Positions 1 to 7,589 are shown, counted from the stretch's first letter. The stretch: 14,325 nucleotides of DNA from Verrucomicrobia bacterium UBA6354 (GCA_002440145.1 DJRS01000021.1:1-14325), one strand, 5' to 3'. The notes: a model not told the origin generated them from the sequence alone. Numbers and translations are program-made.

Positions 1-18
1 CTGCGGGACAGATTCAAC

Positions 19-67
19 TGCGGTTTTCAGACCGCAACCGCGTTCCTTTCGCCTTTTTGAACCGCGG
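19..67 (-). terminator. Tandem hairpins directly after the first gene (possible terminator)
   Basis: Two stem-loops follow the UAG stop of the minus-strand gene at 68 with no spacer. The first pairs 64-67 plus 59-62 with 38-45 (8 bp, one bulged base at 63, 13-nt loop). The second pairs TGCGGT (19-24) with ACCGCA (31-36) around a 6-nt loop. Neither is followed by a clear U-tract on the minus strand, so this is not a textbook intrinsic terminator. It could be a Rho-dependent end or a 3'-protecting structure. Confidence 0.3.
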
Positions 68-1477
68 CTAGATCGAAACATCCACAGTGACGTCATCCGC
101 CGAGACGCCGGCGGGCTTTTCTTCCTTCTTGGGTCCGGCATTGAAGCGCGGCGAATCCACATTCATCAAATGGTGCGAATTCCGGAAAACCGGGTCGTCT
201 TCCAGATTGAAGCGCGTGGAACTCGGCAAGGGTCGCATGGTGAAGATCGGATAGGCGATCGTGCCGTCGGCGTTCTTCGGGTAGGTTTTCCCGTACTCCT
301 CTATAAGGACAAGCCCGCCGACCGCGCCACCCGGGTGTTCGCCGATCATGAACTCAATCTTTACCGGCTTGTTCGGCTGCAGTTCGAACCAATCCGAAGG
401 CGCCATCTTTCCCCAGCCTTGCTGCGGGCACCAGGCCTTTCCGATCTTGTCCGGCGCGGAAGACTTCCAGTCCGTTCGCGGACTCGACTTGCCGTCGCAG
501 CCATTCGAATCGAACAGGATCCTCCCGTCGACACGTATGAAGATAAAGTCGTCAAAATAGCTCCAAAACCTCCATTTGCCCTTCTTGTAGGATGCCAGAG
601 AGCCCGAATAATAGACGACGAATCCGCTTGGCTTTACCGCGTTCTCGACACCGAAGGCTTTGGGGCCGTTGGCGGCGGACTGCGGAGGAATCCACAAATG
701 CGTCAAGGCGACATTCTTGGGCGGCACGTGGAACTTCATAAGAGACCCTTGCGAAAAGTTGTTCTCTATGAGACTGCGCGCATCTGCGTTGTAGGACTTG
801 AGCCAATCCGGGCGATCCCTTCCCTTTCCGTCTTTCTTGAAATCGATGATCGTGCCGATGAGACAGCCGTCCAGATTCGGTTTTTTCTTGGCGCTTTGGC
901 GTGCGATGAGCTTTCCCCAGCCGCTGCCGGAGTCGTCCAACGCGGTCATTTTCACGCCGGCATTGATGGCGCTCATGACAACGGGGCTCGGAGCGGCCGA
1001 AACCGCAGCAGGAACCAACGGCTGGGCAGGCGGGGGCGCGGCGAGATCCGCGCTCGGGACGGGTATGTCCGCCACGGGAACCGTGATGTCCACGTTGACG
1101 TCCGCCGTCATATCCACGTCGGGCTCTTCGGGCGTGTCCTCTTCTTCGGGTTTCAGGAGATCGTCCGGCGTCTCTTCTATCTGGGCTATTCTGACGTCAT
1201 ACACCTTCTTTCGAGCACTTTGAACGGTCGTGACGACAAGCAAAACCATCACGAGAAGCGCGACGGACACGACCGCCACCAACGGTGCGGCGAGCCGCTG
1301 GAAGGTTATGCGCGCCTCCTTGTAGGCGCGGCTGGACGGGGGCTTGCGAAAACCTTTGATCATATCCGCGAGGCGTCTGAAGAATCCCTTCTCTTCAAAC
1401 TGTTCCTCTATCTCGGAAAGATTGACAAATTCTTCCTGGGTTTGCACAGGTTTGCGGACTTTTTCTTCGTCTTTCAT
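68..1477 (-). CDS. Membrane-anchored protein with acidic/proline-rich stalk and PA14-like domain
   Basis: No named family is recognised with certainty. The 469-residue product has a charged cytoplasmic N-terminus (about 1-60) and one strong membrane segment (about 63-86, LAAPLVAVVSVALLVMVLLVV). A disordered acidic then Pro/Ala/Val-rich stalk follows (about 100-170), then a globular part (about 200-415). Within that, 'KWRFWSYFDDFIFIRVDGRILFDSNG' (about 301-326) and 'KIEFMIGEHPGGAVGGLVLIEE' (about 373-394) resemble the carbohydrate-facing beta-sandwich of PA14/GLEYA-type domains. The layout suggests a type II anchored protein with its domain in the periplasm. The start is ATG with a GAAGGG-like ribosome site about 11 nt upstream. 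It is transcribed divergently from rex and may share a control region with it. The PA14-like assignment rests on recalled motifs only; sugar binding is inference. Confidence 0.75.
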   Translation of the reverse strand: MKDEEKVRKPVQTQEEFVNLSEIEEQFEEKGFFRRLADMIKGFRKPPSSRAYKEARITFQRLAAPLVAVVSVALLVMVLLVVTTVQSARKKVYDVRIAQIEETPDDLLKPEEEDTPEEPDVDMTADVNVDITVPVADIPVPSADLAAPPPAQPLVPAAVSAAPSPVVMSAINAGVKMTALDDSGSGWGKLIARQSAKKKPNLDGCLIGTIIDFKKDGKGRDRPDWLKSYNADARSLIENNFSQGSLMKFHVPPKNVALTHLWIPPQSAANGPKAFGVENAVKPSGFVVYYSGSLASYKKGKWRFWSYFDDFIFIRVDGRILFDSNGCDGKSSPRTDWKSSAPDKIGKAWCPQQGWGKMAPSDWFELQPNKPVKIEFMIGEHPGGAVGGLVLIEEYGKTYPKNADGTIAYPIFTMRPLPSSTRFNLEDDPVFRNSHHLMNVDSPRFNAGPKKEEKPAGVSADDVTVDVSI

Positions 1478-1500
1478 GGCGACAATTTCCCTTCTTCAGT

Positions 1501-1538
1501 ACTTTTAACGCCCCGTCGAGGCGAAAAGTTCACTTTTC
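1501..1538. promoter_or_regulatory. Three ACTTTT-type half-sites in the divergent control region (operator-like)
   Basis: ACTTTT (1501-1506), AAAAGT (1524-1529) and ACTTTT (1532-1537) form two overlapping inverted repeats that share the middle arm. The tight one, GAAAAGT-TC-ACTTTTC (1523-1538), is a 7+7 bp palindrome over the rex -35 region. The wide one adds an inner CGCC/GGCG stem (1509-1512 and 1520-1523). On the leftward transcript it could fold as a hairpin just before the ribosome site of the 68-1477 gene. It does not match the usual Rex operator TTGTGAA-N4-TTCACAA, apart from one TTCAC. Operator function is inferred. Confidence 0.45.
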
Positions 1539-1558
1539 CAATAAAAATATGGTATAAT
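1529..1558 (+). promoter_or_regulatory. rex promoter with extended -10
   Basis: There is a perfect TATAAT at 1553-1558, preceded by TGG at 1550-1552 (extended -10). A partial -35, TTCACT (1529-1534), lies 18 nt upstream. Transcription would start near 1565-1566, only about 3-4 nt before the ATG at 1569. That would make the rex message practically leaderless. Confidence 0.7.
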
Positions 1559-1568
1559 AGTGGCCGTC

Positions 1569-2216
1569 ATGAGAAAGCGTATTGAGACCAAGCCCAACCC
1601 GCTGCCTTTGCCGACGATTCGCCGCTATCCCATTTACATGCGCGCGATAAAGGCGAAGATGGCCGGCGGCGATTTGAACATCTCAAGTGCCGTCCTTGCG
1701 GAGGAATTGGGGCTTGATCCTGTGCTGACGCGCAAGGATTTCGCCATGGCGGGCATACAGGGAACGCCGCGGAGGGGCTATCCGGCGAAAGAACTTTGCG
1801 AAGCCATGAACAGGGCGCTCGGCTGGGACAACGCCACCGACGCGGCGCTTATCGGCGTCGGATCCCTCGGTCGCGCGCTCCTGGGCTATTCGGGATTCGA
1901 GGAGCAGAACCTGTCCATTCCCGTGGCGTTCGACGCGAACGCGGCATTGATCGGCGAGACCTTCCGCGGCGTGAAAATCCGCCCCATGAGCGATCTCAAC
2001 CGCATCATAAAAAGCCTCAAGGTCAAAGTGGCGATTCTGACGGTCCCCAGCATAGCGGCGCAGAGTTGCGCCGATCAACTCGTCGCCGCCGGCATCAAAG
2101 GGATTTGGAATTTCGCGCCCATCCAGCTGAACGTGCCGCGCGGCGTGAAGGTCCAGAACATGGATCTGGCGCAGTCCCTCGCCGTTCTGTCCCACCAGGT
2201 CGCCGTGGGGGACTAG
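1569..2216 (+). CDS. rex: Redox-sensing transcriptional repressor Rex
   Basis: Rex represses fermentation and respiration genes and leaves DNA when NADH rises. The 215-residue product has the winged-helix half first (about 12-72, with the helix-turn-helix ISSAVLAEELGLDPVLTRKD at about 38-57). The Rossmann half starts at LIGVGSLGRALLG (about 94-106) and carries the AFDAN acidic turn (about 120-124). Also present are 'AILTVPSIAAQ' and 'WNFAPIQLNVP...VQNMDLAQSLAVLS'. The C-terminal pattern matches the Rex clade I recall from Clostridia and Spirochaetes rather than B. subtilis Rex. A GTG at 1560 is in frame, but it abuts the -10 box and would lie upstream of the predicted transcript, so ATG 1569 is preferred. 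No Shine-Dalgarno sequence is visible. It is the only plus-strand gene here and converges on nadA. Confidence 0.93.
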   Translation: MRKRIETKPNPLPLPTIRRYPIYMRAIKAKMAGGDLNISSAVLAEELGLDPVLTRKDFAMAGIQGTPRRGYPAKELCEAMNRALGWDNATDAALIGVGSLGRALLGYSGFEEQNLSIPVAFDANAALIGETFRGVKIRPMSDLNRIIKSLKVKVAILTVPSIAAQSCADQLVAAGIKGIWNFAPIQLNVPRGVKVQNMDLAQSLAVLSHQVAVGD

Positions 2217-2228
2217 GCGGGACCACCC

Positions 2229-3134
2229 CTACGGAATCGCCAGCATGGCGTCGATCGCCCGCCGCGCGCGCCGTGCGACGTCCTCCGGCACCGTGACGCG
2301 CGTCTTCATGTCGCGAAGGGCGGCGGCCAGATTCTCGAGCGTGGTTTTCTTCATGTTCGGGCAGACGAGCGCCTCCGATACCGGCACGAACGTCTTCGTG
2401 GGGTTCTCCGCCTGCAACCGGTGGAGTATGCCGATTTCAGTCCCCACAAGAATGGTCTGCGCGGCGCTTTCGCGCGCATAACGGCACATGCCGCCGGTTG
2501 AAAGCCGCGCATCCGCCGCCTCCCGCACGTCCTTCGCGCACTCGGGGTGGACCAGGACGGGGGCTCCGGGATGTGCCGCGCGCGCCTTCTCTATCGCCGA
2601 TACCGTCAGCCGCGCGTGGGTCGGGCAATATCCCGGCCACAGGATGTAGGACCGTCCTTCAAGCCCGGAAACATACCCGCCCAGATGCTGATCGGGAACG
2701 AAGATGATCTCCCGGTCGCTCGGAATCGTGGCCATGACGCGCTCGGCGTTGCCGCTCGTCACGCACAAGTCGCATTCCGCCTTGACTTCCGCCGTCGAAT
2801 TGACGTAGCAGACCGTCACCGCGCCCGGGTGCTTCGCCTTCAGTTCGCGCAGTTGCGCGGCGTCGACCATGTCCGCCATCGGGCAGCCCGCCGTCGGGTC
2901 GGGAATGAGAACGGTCTTGCCTGGATTCAGTATCGCCGCGGTTTCCGCCATGAAATAAACGCCGCAGAAAACGATGACGTCCGCCTCGACCTGCGTGGCG
3001 CGGCGGGCGAGTTCGAGCGAATCGCCCGTGAAGTCCGCCGCGTCCTGCACTTCGCCGCGCTGGTAATTGTGGGCAAGAACGACCGCCTTGCGGGCTTTTT
3101 TGAGTTGTTCTATCTCTTCGACGATGGCCGACAT
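2229..3134 (-). CDS. nadA: Quinolinate synthase
   Basis: NadA is the [4Fe-4S] enzyme that condenses iminoaspartate with dihydroxyacetone phosphate to quinolinate in de novo NAD synthesis. From the ATG at 3134 the protein has 301 residues, normal for the short NadA class. The three cluster cysteines are visible as AGCPMAD (Cys84), GYCPTHA (Cys170) and VCPNMKKT (Cys258). The N-terminal AHNYQ, FTGDSLELAR and FMAET motifs and central PDQHLGGYV are also present. An in-frame ATG at 3152 overlaps the M16 stop as ATGA but has no ribosome site. An AGGAG sits 9 nt before ATG 3134, which decides the start. It is the last gene of its operon. No nadB or nadC is present in the window. Confidence 0.96.
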   Translation of the reverse strand: MSAIVEEIEQLKKARKAVVLAHNYQRGEVQDAADFTGDSLELARRATQVEADVIVFCGVYFMAETAAILNPGKTVLIPDPTAGCPMADMVDAAQLRELKAKHPGAVTVCYVNSTAEVKAECDLCVTSGNAERVMATIPSDREIIFVPDQHLGGYVSGLEGRSYILWPGYCPTHARLTVSAIEKARAAHPGAPVLVHPECAKDVREAADARLSTGGMCRYARESAAQTILVGTEIGILHRLQAENPTKTFVPVSEALVCPNMKKTTLENLAAALRDMKTRVTVPEDVARRARRAIDAMLAIP

Positions 3135-3143
3135 GGTTTTGCT

Positions 3144-3148
3144 CTCCT
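3144..3148 (-). promoter_or_regulatory. Ribosome binding site that sets the nadA start
   Basis: AGGAG on the minus strand lies 9 nt before the ATG at 3134. It lies downstream of the alternative ATG at 3152, so it argues for the shorter NadA. Confidence 0.6.
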
Positions 3149-4378
3149 TCATTTGGGGTCGACGCGGCTCAAGCTCCGGTTCCCGGGCGTGAAAATTTCA
3201 CGCGCGACGGCACGCACCTCATCCGCCGTGACGGCACGCACGCCGGCGATTTCCGCTTCCGGGTCGACGAGACATCCGCGCGACAGCATCATCGCCCCGT
3301 AGTAGAACATCTTGGAAGTCACCCGCTCGTGCGAAAGCCGGAAGTTCCCGACGAGGAATTCCTTCGTCCGCTTGAGTTCCGCCGCGCCGACGTTCTTTGC
3401 CGCCAGGCGTTTCAGTTCGCGGTCGATCGTATCCAAGGCGGGCTTGACCTGCCGCGCATCGAGCCCGGCCGAGATTGTGAACATGCCCGCGTCCTGGAAG
3501 AATTGCAACCGCGATGAAATGTCGTAGCTGAGGCCGCGCTTTTCGCGCACTTCCTGGAAAAGACGGCTCGACATGCCCCGCCCGAGCACGGCATCCAACA
3601 CCGTCGCCGCATAACGCCGCGGATCTTCAATGCCGAACGTACGGTACCCGAGGGCGAGTTGGGTCTGTTTGACGTCTTTCGCGACGAACACCTCGGACAC
3701 GGGCGGACGCGACAAGTCCACCTTTTTGAAGGCGAGTTTCCGGGCACGGCGGCTGCGCACCGCCCGGAAGGCGTTCGCGACAAGGTTCACGGCATCCGCT
3801 TCCGCAAAACGTCCGGCCACGACGAGCACCGTGGTGGCCGTCGTATAGTGCGTGGCGATATAGTCGCGGAGAATGCCGGGCGTAAAGGCGTTCAACGTCT
3901 CGGGGGAACCCGCCACAGGCGCACCGACGGGGTTCAGAGGGAAAAGCGCCCGCTGCAGGTTTTCCGCGGCGACCGCGCCGGGATCGTCCTCGTACATCTT
4001 TATCTCCTCGAGCACGACCTCTCGTTCGCGCGCGAACTCTTCCGGCGCGAGCGCGGCGTTCAAGTACATGTCCGCGAGAATGTCCACCGCTTCGTCCAGA
4101 TATTCACAGGGGAGATGCGCGTAGAAACACGTCGCGTCCTCGCTCGTCCAGGCATTGAAGTTCCCGCCTCGCCCTTCCACCGCGCGTGTGATGTCGAGCG
4201 CCGAGCGCGTCGGCGTGCCTTTGAAGAGCATGTGCTCGATGAGGTGCGAGATGCCCGCCCATTTCGCCGGTTCGTGGCGCGAACCCGAGCCCACGAAGAG
4301 TCCGACCGCGACGCTTTCGGCTTCGCACGGAACGAACAACGTGCGCAAGCCGCCGACCGTAACGAGTTTCGCGTCCAT
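3149..4378 (-). CDS. M16 family zinc metallopeptidase (processing-peptidase type)
   Basis: This is a single-unit M16 (insulinase/mitochondrial-processing-peptidase-like) protease of 409 residues, the usual size of the bacterial YmxG/PepR type, which works as a dimer. The inverted zinc motif HLIEH is at about 45-49 from the ATG. The distal zinc ligand is expected in REVVLEEIKMYEDDP (Glu about 125), 76 residues after the second His. GGNFNAWTSEDATCFYA and the C-terminal 'RGLSYDISSRLQFFQDAGMFTISAG' are typical of the second, substrate-holding domain. No signal peptide is seen, so it is probably cytoplasmic. A TTG at 4381 is in frame, but ATG 4378 overlaps the hisA stop as TGATG and fits coupling better. 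The physiological substrate is unknown, and its place between hisA and nadA gives no obvious role. Confidence 0.92.
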   Translation of the reverse strand: MDAKLVTVGGLRTLFVPCEAESVAVGLFVGSGSRHEPAKWAGISHLIEHMLFKGTPTRSALDITRAVEGRGGNFNAWTSEDATCFYAHLPCEYLDEAVDILADMYLNAALAPEEFAREREVVLEEIKMYEDDPGAVAAENLQRALFPLNPVGAPVAGSPETLNAFTPGILRDYIATHYTTATTVLVVAGRFAEADAVNLVANAFRAVRSRRARKLAFKKVDLSRPPVSEVFVAKDVKQTQLALGYRTFGIEDPRRYAATVLDAVLGRGMSSRLFQEVREKRGLSYDISSRLQFFQDAGMFTISAGLDARQVKPALDTIDRELKRLAAKNVGAAELKRTKEFLVGNFRLSHERVTSKMFYYGAMMLSRGCLVDPEAEIAGVRAVTADEVRAVAREIFTPGNRSLSRVDPK

Positions 4379-5103
4379 CAAACGCCCGCCAGATTCATTT
4401 CTTTCAGAGTCGTGCGCCCGTCGTAAAGCGCTTTACCCACAATCGCCGCGTGCAGGTTTGGACGCTCCAAAGCCTTCAGGCTCGTCACGTCGAACGGCGA
4501 ACTCACGCCGCCCGAAGCCGTCACGCGGCAGTCGGGCACGGCGTCGCAGATCGCCGCCATCTGCGTCAGGTTGGGTCCCTTCAGCATGCCGTCCGTAGCC
4601 GTATCGGTGTAGATGATCGTCTTGACGCCCGCCTTCACGACGGCGACGGCCAAGTCCGTCGCTTTGACCTGCGTCGTCTCGACCCAGCCGCGCGTCTGGA
4701 CGAATCCGTTGCGCGCGTCGATGCCCACCGCTATCCTGTCGCCGTAGAGCTCGAGCGCCGCGGACAGGAACGCCGGATCCTCCAATGCGGCCGAACCGAT
4801 TATGGCGCGCGCCGCACCGGCGTCGAAAATCTCCTTGACCGCATCCAGCGTACGCAGCCCGCCCCCCACTTCGACAGGCCGCCCGAACGCCGCGATGATG
4901 CGCGCAATGACCGCCGTATGCCGCGGCGCACCTGCGAAGGCGCCATCCAGATCCACGACATGAAGCTCCGCGCCGCCCTGTTCCGCCCAATCGCGCGCCT
5001 GCTCGGCCGGATCGTCCCCGTAGACCGTCACGTCGTCCGCGCGCCCCTGCCGCAAGCGCACGCACTTGCCGTCCTTCAAATCGATAGCCGGTAGAATAAT
5101 CAT
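4378..5103 (-). CDS. hisA: Phosphoribosylformimino-AICAR-phosphate isomerase (HisA)
   Basis: HisA performs the Amadori isomerisation of ProFAR to PRFAR in histidine synthesis, using a (beta/alpha)8 barrel. The 241-residue protein begins MIILPAIDLKDGKCVRL with catalytic Asp8. It carries VVDLDGAF (about 49-56), VEVGGGLR (about 77-84), the second catalytic Asp at about 129 in VGIDARNG, YTDTATDGM, and the phosphate-binding ASGGVSS. Its ATG overlaps the hisB stop as ATGA, and its TGA overlaps the next ATG by one base, so the cistrons are probably translationally coupled. HisF, a related barrel, is made less likely by the LPAIDL start and the length. Confidence 0.96.
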   Translation of the reverse strand: MIILPAIDLKDGKCVRLRQGRADDVTVYGDDPAEQARDWAEQGGAELHVVDLDGAFAGAPRHTAVIARIIAAFGRPVEVGGGLRTLDAVKEIFDAGAARAIIGSAALEDPAFLSAALELYGDRIAVGIDARNGFVQTRGWVETTQVKATDLAVAVVKAGVKTIIYTDTATDGMLKGPNLTQMAAICDAVPDCRVTASGGVSSPFDVTSLKALERPNLHAAIVGKALYDGRTTLKEMNLAGV

Positions 5104-5684
5104 ATCACACCCTTGGATGAGGGTATCCCTTTCTCGTTTGGATCAATCGTCTTCGCCGCGCGCAAGGCGCGCGCGAAACTCTTGAAGAAGCCTTCGCAAA
5201 CATGGTGCGTCTCGTCGCCGCAAATCTGGCGCAGATGGATATTCGCGCGCGCTTCCACACTGACGGCGCGAAAGAATTCCTCGACCAGTTTGACCTCGAA
5301 ATCCTTCACGAACATGTGTTTCATCGGGCATTGCATGACGAGGAAGGGACGCCCGCCCAAGTCCAGGGAGGTTTCGCAGAGCGCTTCGTCCATGGGGATG
5401 GAGGCGAAACCGTAACGCGTCAATCCCCTGCGGTCGCCCAACGCCGCATTCAGCGCCTGCCCCAGGACGAGCCCCGTGTCCTCCACCGTATGGTGGTAGT
5501 CGACGTCCAGATCCCCGTCGACCTTCACGTCCAAATCGACGAGCGCATGTTTCTTGAAAAGCTCGAGCATGTGATTGAAGAATCCGATGCCCGTATCGAC
5601 AATCCCTTCGCCGGAGCCGTCCAGATCGAGGGACAGCGCGATTTTCGTTTCTTTCGTGTCGCGGACAATGTTCGCCGTTCTCAT
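5100..5684 (-). CDS. hisB: Imidazoleglycerol-phosphate dehydratase (monofunctional HisB)
   Basis: HisB dehydrates imidazoleglycerol phosphate in histidine synthesis; this is the monofunctional form, without the phosphatase domain of the enteric enzyme. The 194-residue product shows DTGIGFFNHML (about 30-40) and the manganese-binding repeats DYHHTVED (about 62-69) and DETHHVCEGFFKSFARAL (about 157-174). The open frame runs much further upstream, to 6467, but that part is only the shadow of the glycosyltransferase gene. ATG 5684 gives the family length and follows a GGAGG 11 nt upstream. ATG 5708 would add eight residues and lacks a ribosome site. It lies 32 nt after the glycosyltransferase stop. 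Confidence 0.95.
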   Translation of the reverse strand: MRTANIVRDTKETKIALSLDLDGSGEGIVDTGIGFFNHMLELFKKHALVDLDVKVDGDLDVDYHHTVEDTGLVLGQALNAALGDRRGLTRYGFASIPMDEALCETSLDLGGRPFLVMQCPMKHMFVKDFEVKLVEEFFRAVSVEARANIHLRQICGDETHHVCEGFFKSFARALRAAKTIDPNEKGIPSSKGVI

Positions 5685-5716
5685 AAACCTGCATTCCTCC
5701 ACAAACATCTTCGGAC

Positions 5717-6502
5717 TTAGCCGTTTTCCCACAATTCCGCGACCCAAGGCGCGGGACGCGTCCAGGAATTCAGATGGCGTCCCCTGTATCCTGCGATCGC
5801 CTGGTCGGGGTCGGGGTTGCCGTGAAAACAGAGTATGCGCGTACTGGGGACGAAACGCGGCGCGAAGAGATGGTTCAGAGGCCACGGAGGGACGCATGCA
5901 CGCTTGAAACTGCGCACCCAGTCCTTCGGCCACCAATTCACCGTTTCGCGCGAAGCGACCGCGTAGGTCATGAACGCCTGCTCGGTGCGAAAGAAGCGCC
6001 GGTCCATCGCCCGCGCCTTCTCGGCCAGAAACTTCCCGTACACCCAATCCATCTTCCCCGCCTCGAAGCGGAAGCAAGACGAATTGCCGACGGGCGGCGT
6101 ACGGCGGAAAATGCGCTTGCGGAGCTCTATCCAATTCCGGATGATGCAGAATTCTCCCGGCTTGTGGTCGAAGAAACAATCCAAATCGCCTGTGACGATC
6201 TGGTCGATATCCAGGAAAAGCGTGGGGCCGGACAAGCCGGCGAACCCATCCTTGAACACCAGGAGTTTGACGAAGATATTGGGCCATGCGCCGGTCTCCA
6301 TGCCGGGCGGCGGAGGAGGGAATGCCGCGGCTTCCACGCCCGGATCCAAACCGGAGGGGTCGTCCGTCACGCACACGAAGCGGAAGGGACGGTGCAGATG
6401 GCGGCGGACGCCCCGGAAGAGGCGGTTCACAAAATCGACGGGGTAGCGCGTGCCCCACTTCAGACAAAGTACATTGACGCGTGTTGATCCCATATTCGCC
6501 AT
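5717..6502 (-). CDS. Putative GT-A fold glycosyltransferase
   Basis: This 261-residue soluble protein looks like a small GT-A sugar transferase distantly related to GT8. The start 'VNVLCLKWGTRYPVDFVNRL' is followed by 'FVCVTDD' and a DxD-type metal site in TLFLDIDQIVTGDLD (DID at about 98-100). A late histidine in 'CFHGNPDP' (about 227) is typical of the metal-binding end of such folds. No signal peptide or membrane segment is present. ATG 6502 lies 1 nt after the stop of the upstream transporter gene (TGACATG), arguing for coupling; TTG 6511 and ATG 6493 are alternatives. The acceptor and donor cannot be told from the sequence. Its place in front of hisB looks opportunistic. Confidence 0.75.
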   Translation of the reverse strand: MANMGSTRVNVLCLKWGTRYPVDFVNRLFRGVRRHLHRPFRFVCVTDDPSGLDPGVEAAAFPPPPPGMETGAWPNIFVKLLVFKDGFAGLSGPTLFLDIDQIVTGDLDCFFDHKPGEFCIIRNWIELRKRIFRRTPPVGNSSCFRFEAGKMDWVYGKFLAEKARAMDRRFFRTEQAFMTYAVASRETVNWWPKDWVRSFKRACVPPWPLNHLFAPRFVPSTRILCFHGNPDPDQAIAGYRGRHLNSWTRPAPWVAELWENG

Positions 6503-6503
6503 G

Positions 6504-7589
6504 TCAAACAACGGGCTTTATGTATTTGGACTTGAGCGCGCGCCAGAAAACGACGCAGAACGCCGAAAGCGGGATTGCCAGCAAAAGCCCCAAAAGCGAA
6601 TGGAAAACGGCGCCCCAGAAGAAGAAACTGAAGATGACGCCCGCGTACCCGAGCCCCGTCTTCCCGCCTTGCACCTTCGGCGTGATCAGGTAGCCGTCCA
6701 GAATCTGCCCCGCCAGCCAGACCGACAGTACGCCGACAAGCCGGAGCAGGGAACCGCCGGGGCCGAAGTAGGCCAGCGGCAATGCGAGCGGCAAGCAGGC
6801 GATCGTGCCGAAAAACGGGCACAGGTTGAGGAGCCCGAGCGCAAAACCGATGACGAACCCGTACGGCAAGCCCACGAGCATGAAGCCCGTTCCGTAAAGG
6901 ACGCCCTCGATCAGACAGATGACGACCTGGCACTGGAAGAAACTCACGATTATGTCGATAAAGGTGTTGATCTGCTCCGCGACGAACATGCGCGTATCGT
7001 CCTTCAGGAACGGCATCTCCTTGACATAGTCTTCGCCGCGTTTCACCGGTCGCGTAATGAAATAGGCGAAGAAGACGAGCGCCACAAGCCAACTTACCGC
7101 GCCGCCCAGATAGCGGATGAATCCGGCTCCCACTTGCGTCACGCGAATCTCCGGCGTCTGCAGCCAATCCTGGTACGAAATACCGAGTTTGTTCGCCAAA
7201 ATCTGCACTTTCGGGAACATGCCATGGAACCAGGCCATGAACTTTTCGGCGAGCTCCGGCGCTTGCGTCAGCAAATTGCTCGCCTGGTCGACGAGAAAAG
7301 AACCAAAACACCAAACCAGAAAACCGAGCGGCAAAAGAACCGAAATCAGCATGAGCGGCAACGCCGCGCCCGGTTTCCGCACCCACCGCAGCCACCAGCC
7401 GTAGTACGGCTTGAAGAAAAGCGCCAGGAAAAGCCCCGTGACGACAGGGACCACCGCGGCGGAGGCAAACGCCAAAATCCGCACGAGACACCAAATCACC
7501 AAGCCGCTGAAAGCCAGGATCACGGCGAGCGCAACCACCGTAAGTCCGCTGGCTATCGTCTTTCTCTGCGCTTCTGTAAAGTCTATCAT
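6504..7589 (-). CDS. AI-2E family (PerM/TqsA-like) membrane protein
   Basis: This 361-residue multi-pass inner-membrane protein is of the PerM/AI-2E family, whose members include the AI-2 exporter TqsA and sodium/proton antiporters. Hydrophobic segments occur at about 14-34, 42-62, 78-98, 168-188, 227-250, 251-275, 280-300 and 325-350, giving the usual eight-helix layout. The soluble stretch between helices 3 and 4 is also typical. Family signatures are 'GLPYGFVIGFALGLLNLCPFFGT' and 'GQILDGYLITPKVQGGKTGL'. The ATG at 7589 is the predicted transcription start itself (see the promoter entry), so the gene may be read from a leaderless end. It is the first gene of the six-gene operon ending in nadA. 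The substrate cannot be assigned. Confidence 0.92.
   Translation of the reverse strand: MIDFTEAQRKTIASGLTVVALAVILAFSGLVIWCLVRILAFASAAVVPVVTGLFLALFFKPYYGWWLRWVRKPGAALPLMLISVLLPLGFLVWCFGSFLVDQASNLLTQAPELAEKFMAWFHGMFPKVQILANKLGISYQDWLQTPEIRVTQVGAGFIRYLGGAVSWLVALVFFAYFITRPVKRGEDYVKEMPFLKDDTRMFVAEQINTFIDIIVSFFQCQVVICLIEGVLYGTGFMLVGLPYGFVIGFALGLLNLCPFFGTIACLPLALPLAYFGPGGSLLRLVGVLSVWLAGQILDGYLITPKVQGGKTGLGYAGVIFSFFFWGAVFHSLLGLLLAIPLSAFCVVFWRALKSKYIKPVV

Noticed and set aside
1..67. tRNA-like anticodon arm (TGCGGT...ACCGCA with TCAG or TGAA in the loop)
   Set aside because: The loop is 6 or 8 nt rather than 7, no T-arm consensus follows on either strand, and the tail is better explained as tandem hairpins after a stop codon.
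1560..1568. GTG at 1560 as the rex start
   Set aside because: It abuts the -10 box and would lie upstream of the predicted transcript start; Rex homologues fit the ATG at 1569.
170..1585. Long plus-strand open frame opposite the first gene
   Set aside because: It is rich in Arg/His and low-complexity sequence, has no recognisable motif, and mirrors the coding strand of the membrane-anchored protein in this GC-rich DNA.
5685..6467. Long N-terminal extension of HisB (455-residue frame)
   Set aside because: The upstream part is the out-of-frame shadow of the glycosyltransferase gene; the HisB family begins at ATG 5684.
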